The notes beneath the pieces are model-generated. The model was not told the origin of the DNA. It ran no database searches and was given only the letters and a program-made list of their open reading frames with translations. The translations under genes were made by a program, and so were the position numbers. 28,485 bases of DNA from UBA5336 sp039815055 (lineage in GTDB: Bacteria > Pseudomonadota > Alphaproteobacteria > Caulobacterales > Hyphomonadaceae). Shown piece after piece: positions 24,204 to 28,485 of this stretch (position 1 is the first letter of the stretch; every line of letters begins with the position of its first letter). The DNA is taken from contig JBCCAA010000040.1 of the NCBI GenBank assembly GCA_039815055.1, positions 1-28,485 on the forward strand, given 5' to 3'.

Positions 24204-25037
24204 CTAGATCAGCGCATAACCTTTGGCGTTGATATAGTTACGCAGATCGCTTGCCCGGCGGCTTGGCTCTGGGTGGGTGGACATAAATTCCGGTGGGCGG
24301 GAGCCTGAGGAATTGGCATCCATCAGTTCCCAAAGGCGCACGGACTGGCGCACATCATAACCGGCGCCATACATGTAATCCACGCCGACACGGTCGGCCT
24401 CCAGTTCGCTTGTGCGCGAATAGGGCAGGATCACCCCAAACTGCACGGCCGCGCCGCCAAGGGCGCCGATCAGCGAACCATACTGGTTCAACTCGTCTGA
24501 GGATGCGACGGCGATCTGGCCGGCCACAAGCGCAGCCTGCGCAGCGTAGGCGCGGGTCATCCGCCGTCCGGCATGGTTGTAGACAGAGTGGCCGATCTCA
24601 TGGCCGAGCACGGCCGATAGTTGGTCGTCATTTTCTGACAGCTCGACCATACCGCGATAAACACCAACCCGATTGCCGGGCATCACGAAGGCATTAACGT
24701 CCTGGGTGTCGAAGACGGCCACATCCCACTGTTCACCCGCCTTGGGAGACGCTCTCTCGATGCGGTTCCAGGTGCGCATGACCCGATTGCGCAGTGTCGG
24801 GCTACTGGTTTGCGGCGTCTGAGCCTTCATATCCTGCCAGGCTGTAGCGGCCATTTGGCCGATCTGGGCGTCACTGAACAGGTTGAATTCCTGCTCGCCG
24901 GTATACTGGTTGGTGGTACAGGCCGAGATCGGGAACACGGTGCCAGCCGCAAGACCACAGATGATCGCGCGGCGAGAAAGGTTCAGTTTTGGCGCGTCTT
25001 CGAGTAGCGCGCCGTCGAATTTGAGCGATTCTGTCAT
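24204..25037 (-). CDS. M48-family zinc metallopeptidase, Tat lipoprotein
   Basis: A 277-residue protein. The start at ATG 25037 is set by a strong AGGAGG six bases upstream. The N-terminus has a long polar stretch, a twin-arginine motif (LSRRAI, 20-25), a hydrophobic run and the lipobox ISAC with Cys40. The protease domain has HEIGH at 146-150 and the third zinc ligand in SELEAD (about 210-215), as in the Oma1/LoiP group of periplasmic M48 proteases. Such enzymes degrade misfolded outer-membrane or periplasmic proteins. Export of a zinc-loaded, folded enzyme by Tat is consistent with the signal. It converges with the TIMP-like gene; it is upstream of nothing else on its strand for 140 bases. 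Confidence 0.93.
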   Translation of the reverse strand: MTESLKFDGALLEDAPKLNLSRRAIICGLAAGTVFPISACTTNQYTGEQEFNLFSDAQIGQMAATAWQDMKAQTPQTSSPTLRNRVMRTWNRIERASPKAGEQWDVAVFDTQDVNAFVMPGNRVGVYRGMVELSENDDQLSAVLGHEIGHSVYNHAGRRMTRAYAAQAALVAGQIAVASSDELNQYGSLIGALGGAAVQFGVILPYSRTSELEADRVGVDYMYGAGYDVRQSVRLWELMDANSSGSRPPEFMSTHPEPSRRASDLRNYINAKGYALI

Positions 25038-25155
25038 GTTCAGCCTCCTGGGACGATGCACACATTAACCCGCACGCCTTGCGCGCGAAAGGTCATTCCT
25101 GACTGCATAACAGCTCAAGCGGCTTGAACCCGCCATGAACCAAATGCGCCGTTGA

Positions 25156-26571
25156 TCAGGCAGGCATCGAATTCAAGAGGGTTTTGGCCTGCTCGACCCA
25201 GTTTTCGCGCAGAACCCTGTCTTCGAAACTCATATACTGGTCAACCCAGGCGATGTTTTGCGGCGTCCAGGCGGCGATCTGTTCGAAATGGTAGATACCG
25301 AGGCTATGCAGCACGTCCGCGATCATGGGACCGACTCCTCCAATCTGAGTGAGATCATCGGGTTTGCCGCCATTGGGCTTGTCGAAGGCGGCTGGCTTCT
25401 CAGGAGCAGCCTGACTTGCTTCCGGCGCCGGCGACGCAGTGACAAGAGTGGGCTCTGGCTGTGGTTCTGGCTGTGGTTCGGGGGCCGGTATCGGCTCGAC
25501 CGTGGTGGGCACCTCAGCGACTGTGGGCGCGACGGGCTCCGGTTCAGGTTGAACTTCAGGTTCAGGTTCTGGTTCAGCGAACACGGGCGCGACGGGCTCC
25601 GGTTCCGGTTCGGGCACCTCAGGCGCAGCCTCAACCGGCGCGGGCTCGACAAGGGCCGTAGCCGTCGCCACCGCTGCAGTCGCTGTAGCGGCCAAGGCCG
25701 GAACATCGGGATCACGACTACGCTCTTCCTCAAGGTAAGCAAGACGCCCTTCGAGATAGCGATTTCGCCAGCGCAGACGGGCCAGTTCCTCGTCCGGCGT
25801 TTCGCGTTCTTCTTCGCCATCTACAGGTTCGGCGTCAGTCACAAGCGACGGTCCGGGCGTCGCAACGGGCTGAGGGTCGAGTGTGTCATCATCGGTGACG
25901 CCGAACCGGGCCTGCAGGGCCTGGACGCGGGTCTGGAGATACTCGTTCTGCCACCGCATCTTGTCGGCGTCGGTACTTTCACCCGCATCTGAAATGGAGG
26001 CGACAGGCTCGGTTGTAATCTCGGCTGGGGCAGCTTGTTGCGCGGTGTCCAGATCGGCGCGTGCTGTCTGCAGGTCTGATTCAGCCTGGTCCCTCTGGGT
26101 GCGTGCCGCATTCAGCTCGCCCTCAAGGACCCCTATCTGGGCTTTCAGCTGGTCGCGCTCGGCAGCCGCTGCACCATCATCGCCGCCCGAAACTGCAGCA
26201 GCTGCAACCGCGCCAAGAGCAGCGCCGGCTGCACCGCTTGCAAGATCGGGGGCGGGTTGATTGCGCAAGGCTTCAAGTTCAGCCTTGGCTGATGCCAGCT
26301 CACCGCCCAAAGCTGCAACCCGGGAATCGCGCTCGGCAATCTCAGCCGACATATCAACGCCATCGGCGCCTGCCAGGCGGCGCTGGGCAGAATACAGGCC
26401 TTCGATCTCTGTGCGCGCCTGATCCAGTTCCGTCTGGGTGACACCGAGCTCGACTTCTGCACGTCGCATCTTTCCGCGCAGCAAAAGCCCGCGCAGTCCG
26501 GCGCCAAAAAGCAGTCCCAACAGGGCTGCGGCCCCGAGGTAGATCCACATCTGAGACATGAGCCAGGTCAT
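25156..26571 (-). CDS. Membrane-anchored coiled-coil protein with C-terminal helix-hairpin-helix domain
   Basis: A 471-residue protein. One N-terminal membrane helix (about 9-31) is followed by a strongly basic patch (RGLLLRGKMRR), which by the positive-inside rule puts the rest in the cytoplasm. Residues about 36-175 are Ala/Glu/Gln-rich coiled coil. Two related 'RWRNRYLEGRL' and 'RWQNEYLQTRVQAL' segments (about 275 and 207) look like repeated short motifs. Residues about 300-390 are a Pro/Glu-rich linker. The last 68 residues (KPDDLTQIGGVGPMIADVLHSLGI...) are the HHH-like domain also seen at the C-terminus of some alphaproteobacterial NuoE and L21 proteins. It starts inside the stop of the OmpA-like gene (ATGA), so the pair is coupled. 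Confidence 0.88.
   Translation of the reverse strand: MTWLMSQMWIYLGAAALLGLLFGAGLRGLLLRGKMRRAEVELGVTQTELDQARTEIEGLYSAQRRLAGADGVDMSAEIAERDSRVAALGGELASAKAELEALRNQPAPDLASGAAGAALGAVAAAAVSGGDDGAAAAERDQLKAQIGVLEGELNAARTQRDQAESDLQTARADLDTAQQAAPAEITTEPVASISDAGESTDADKMRWQNEYLQTRVQALQARFGVTDDDTLDPQPVATPGPSLVTDAEPVDGEEERETPDEELARLRWRNRYLEGRLAYLEEERSRDPDVPALAATATAAVATATALVEPAPVEAAPEVPEPEPEPVAPVFAEPEPEPEVQPEPEPVAPTVAEVPTTVEPIPAPEPQPEPQPEPTLVTASPAPEASQAAPEKPAAFDKPNGGKPDDLTQIGGVGPMIADVLHSLGIYHFEQIAAWTPQNIAWVDQYMSFEDRVLRENWVEQAKTLLNSMPA
25525..25605 (-). repeat. 60-bp-spaced direct repeat encoding the Pro/Glu linker
   Basis: A 21-base unit beginning gggcgcgacgggctcc occurs at 25525-25545 and exactly again at 25585-25605, 60 bases (20 codons) apart, with related ggttcagg/ggttctgg repeats between. 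It lies in the Pro/Glu-rich linker of the coiled-coil protein (about residues 320-350). It probably arose by slippage or unequal crossover; linker length may differ between strains. Confidence 0.8.
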
Positions 26572-28022
26572 TGGTTGCTCCGATCCAGAACCTTGAATTC
26601 GAGACGCCGATTAGCCGCGCGTCCGTCCGGCGTTCCATTATCAGCAATCGGCTGATCAGGGCCATAGCCCACAACAGATAACCGATCATCCGCAAAGCCG
26701 CGCGACGTCATATAGTTGGCGACAGCCTGCGCGCGAGTCTCGCTCAGAAAAATATTGAACGCACGTTCGCCCTGGTCATCCGTGTGCCCGGCGAGCTCAA
26801 AGGAAAGATCCGGTCCACATTGACCCGCCACCGCCATGATCTTGTCCAGGGTTTCACCGCTTAGGCGGTCTATATCGGCGGCACCGGAGGCAAACACCAC
26901 CGAATTCGCAGCCAAAACGGTGGAAAACGCTGATTCACACGCGATGCGCGGATCAACCGTGAAATCGATGTCGGCGATCTCCGCCACATCGACCGCCGCA
27001 TCCCGCGCCGTGAATACCACCTCAAATGGACCGTCGAGCGCGGACATGTCTTCTCGTAGAAAGGTCAGCACACTGCCTGGCGCCTCCCCTTCAAAGACAA
27101 AGCCTTCGCCTTCGGGATCAAACAACATGTCGCCAGTCTGAAAGCGTGAAAAATGCGGCAAGCCGACCCGCACACCGTCCATCCACTGGTTATAGACCGG
27201 CCCATCGACAATCATTTCGTCGGAAATATCACCGCTGAAATGCTGCTGCGCGATCGCGAAGATCTCGGCTTTCTCGGCCTCGTTTGAGACCCGTCCATCG
27301 AGGCGCAGGACACCGTCTTCATGACGCGCAGCCCAATGGCTCGGGCCGTCAATATTGGGCTTGCCGATAAAAGGCTCGCCGAGATCGGCGACCTGGGCTG
27401 AAATTCGCGCCCGGCGCGCCGATTCCATGGCGATTCCAGACACAAACAGCGTTCTGTCTTCGAGCACGGCCGTGCCGGCATCCAATTCGCTGAGTGCGGT
27501 CAGGCCTTTCAACGCAGCGCCATGCCAGTCCCCGCCCGGCACGCCAGCCGCGACCGTCACCCGGTCTTCGACGCCCTGTAGCGCAAATCCATCAGCGAAC
27601 GCGCGAAATTCTGATTGGGTATTCTCGCTCGGCGCGTGGCCGGCCAGCACAACCTTGCCTTCCGGCGTGAGCGTAGCGCGCCAGATAAATGGCGAGACGA
27701 GTGCGACATTGTCCATCTGGTCATCGACTGCTGTGACGCCGCCAAACACCATGCCGCCCAGACCCGATGACGTCAGCACCGCGTCGGTCGCGTCTGCACG
27801 CGCTGCCGGGCTTGGCGGGGTGCCGGTAAGGGTTGCTGTCTGCCCATCCACACGGACAAAAGCCCAGTCAAACCCGCCTGCTTGCAACGCTTGCGACGCG
27901 ACTTGGGTCAGTTCGGTCTCCTGAGTTTTTGCAAGACCGGGAAACTGGAGGTAAGACCAGCCAGCCAGGGCCATGAGGCCCAATAGCGACAGCACCGTAA
28001 GGAGCCAATCGAACAGTTTCAT
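26568..28022 (-). CDS. Inner-membrane-anchored BON/OmpA-like peptidoglycan-binding protein
   Basis: A 484-residue protein. ATG 28022 follows a GGGGCGGAGA ribosome site. A single helix (about 6-25) without an evident cleavage site anchors it with the body in the periplasm. Residues about 50-340 contain at least three repeats of a BON-like pattern (strands such as QTATLTGTPPS, KVVLAGHAPSE and VLRLDGRVSNE followed by an Ala-rich helix), as in mycobacterial ArfA/OmpATb-type proteins. The C-terminal OmpA-like domain (about 373-478) keeps AGHTDDQG (411-418), FLSETRAQAV and NRRLEF (471-476), the residues that bind diaminopimelate of peptidoglycan. It overlaps the next gene by 4 bases. Its promoter would lie in the 92-base gap shared with the methyltransferase gene. 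Confidence 0.92.
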   Translation of the reverse strand: MKLFDWLLTVLSLLGLMALAGWSYLQFPGLAKTQETELTQVASQALQAGGFDWAFVRVDGQTATLTGTPPSPAARADATDAVLTSSGLGGMVFGGVTAVDDQMDNVALVSPFIWRATLTPEGKVVLAGHAPSENTQSEFRAFADGFALQGVEDRVTVAAGVPGGDWHGAALKGLTALSELDAGTAVLEDRTLFVSGIAMESARRARISAQVADLGEPFIGKPNIDGPSHWAARHEDGVLRLDGRVSNEAEKAEIFAIAQQHFSGDISDEMIVDGPVYNQWMDGVRVGLPHFSRFQTGDMLFDPEGEGFVFEGEAPGSVLTFLREDMSALDGPFEVVFTARDAAVDVAEIADIDFTVDPRIACESAFSTVLAANSVVFASGAADIDRLSGETLDKIMAVAGQCGPDLSFELAGHTDDQGERAFNIFLSETRAQAVANYMTSRGFADDRLSVVGYGPDQPIADNGTPDGRAANRRLEFKVLDRSNQ

Positions 28023-28114
28023 TCTCCGCCCCTCTTTTCGGATCATGGCGACTTTCGAGACCGCACGCATGCCGCAAACACAATCACCCCGCAAGGATGG
28101 TCAACAGTCACACG

Positions 28115-28485
28115 ATGGCGTCCTCTATTACTGAAATCACTAGCCTGACCAATCCCCGGGTGAAAGCTCTGAGGGCATTGGAACGCAAAAAAGCCCGTCA
28201 GGAGAGCGGCCTGTTTCTCGCGGAAGGCCCCCGTCTGGTGCAGCAGGGCATCGATGCGGGCTGGGCGCTCGATACGCTGGTCGTCGTCGCCGCGCGCGCG
28301 CTGGATCGCGATTATGTGTCGGATCTGGCCAAACGGGCTGAAAGCCTCGGCGCCAGTGTCATGGCTGTTCCAGACCGCGTGATGGCGAAAATCGCAAGAA
28401 AAGACAATCCAAACACCGTTTTGGGTACTTTTCAGCAGAAACTGACACCCTTGAGCGGTTTGGAACGCGGCGCCTCAAAACTCTG
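28115..28485 (+). CDS. TrmH/SpoU-family RNA 2'-O-methyltransferase, 3' truncated
   Basis: The frame is open from ATG 28115 to the end of the window (123 codons visible); ATG 28097 is an in-frame alternative adding six residues. The visible part is the substrate-binding domain of SpoU-type methyltransferases: ITSLTNPRVKALRALERKK at 8-26, the SGLFLAEGPRLVQQG strand and loop, and the later VMAKIARKDNPNTVLG stretch. The SAM-binding knot domain lies beyond the window. It probably methylates a ribose in rRNA or tRNA; the target cannot be told from this part. It is transcribed divergently from the OmpA-like gene. No strong ribosome site is seen for either ATG. Confidence 0.88.
   Translation, partial: MASSITEITSLTNPRVKALRALERKKARQESGLFLAEGPRLVQQGIDAGWALDTLVVVAARALDRDYVSDLAKRAESLGASVMAVPDRVMAKIARKDNPNTVLGTFQQKLTPLSGLERGASKL

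Noticed and set aside
25258..25992. A 244-codon plus-strand open frame rich in Arg, Gly and Phe
   Set aside because: It is the complement of the Pro/Glu-repeat linker of the coiled-coil gene; its low-complexity composition comes from the repeat.
28023..28114. Promoter boxes in the gap between the OmpA-like gene and the methyltransferase gene
   Set aside because: A divergent promoter must exist here, but no convincing -35/-10 pair or operator could be read.

Overview
The window looks like a stretch of an alphaproteobacterial chromosome, most likely from the Caulobacterales/Maricaulales side (Hyphomonadaceae-like). The grounds are a DUF1013/TrcR-type regulator, which is typical of alphaproteobacteria, high G+C throughout, a Tat-linked dienelactone-hydrolase lipoprotein, a DUF1501/DUF1800 pair, and two sites resembling the CtrA cell-cycle box. 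The genus is inference. About 30 protein genes are packed tightly, no gap exceeds 300 bases, and I see no rRNA, tRNA, CRISPR array, insertion sequence or prophage. Two genes are cut by the window edges.

Layout. (1) 1-3060, plus strand: the end of a small Cys/His-containing protein (DUF2946-like, tentative), a Met/His-rich outer-membrane transporter-like protein (together suggesting copper handling), and a thiolase-like protein of the TLP1 type. (2) 3187-6669: galU, a membrane diguanylate cyclase and a DxD glycosyltransferase (both minus), and an SDR oxidoreductase. This is an envelope-sugar and signalling neighbourhood. (3) 6818-8275, plus: a lipoprotein and a sterol-desaturase/fatty-acid-hydroxylase family membrane enzyme. 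(4) 17399 down to 8265, minus: nine consecutive genes: trcR, a clpP paralogue, a soluble CBS-domain hybrid histidine kinase, modA-modB-modC (molybdate uptake), DUF1800, DUF1501 and a dienelactone-hydrolase-like Tat lipoprotein. (5) 17586-20443, plus: three membrane proteins (a multi-pass protein of unknown role and two different MscS-family channels), ended by a clear terminator at about 20470-20500. (6) 20506-25037: an S9 peptidase, a two-helix membrane protein, a DUF2147 protein, a TIMP/NTR-like secreted protein and an M48 lipoprotein metallopeptidase. (7) 28022 down to 25156, minus: a translationally coupled pair, a membrane-anchored BON/OmpA-like protein and a membrane-anchored coiled-coil protein with a C-terminal helix-hairpin-helix domain. 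The start of a divergent TrmH/SpoU rRNA methyltransferase follows at the right edge.

Most of the content is housekeeping or envelope biology. The best candidates for something undescribed are: the OmpA/coiled-coil-HHH pair, whose predicted topologies put a peptidoglycan-binding module outside and an HHH module inside the inner membrane; the secreted protein whose predicted mature N-terminus is Cys-Ser-Cys, as in TIMP metalloprotease inhibitors, located next to an M48 metalloprotease; the DUF1800-DUF1501-hydrolase operon, in which only two of three products carry export signals; and the CBS-pair hybrid kinase placed 36 bases upstream of modABC.
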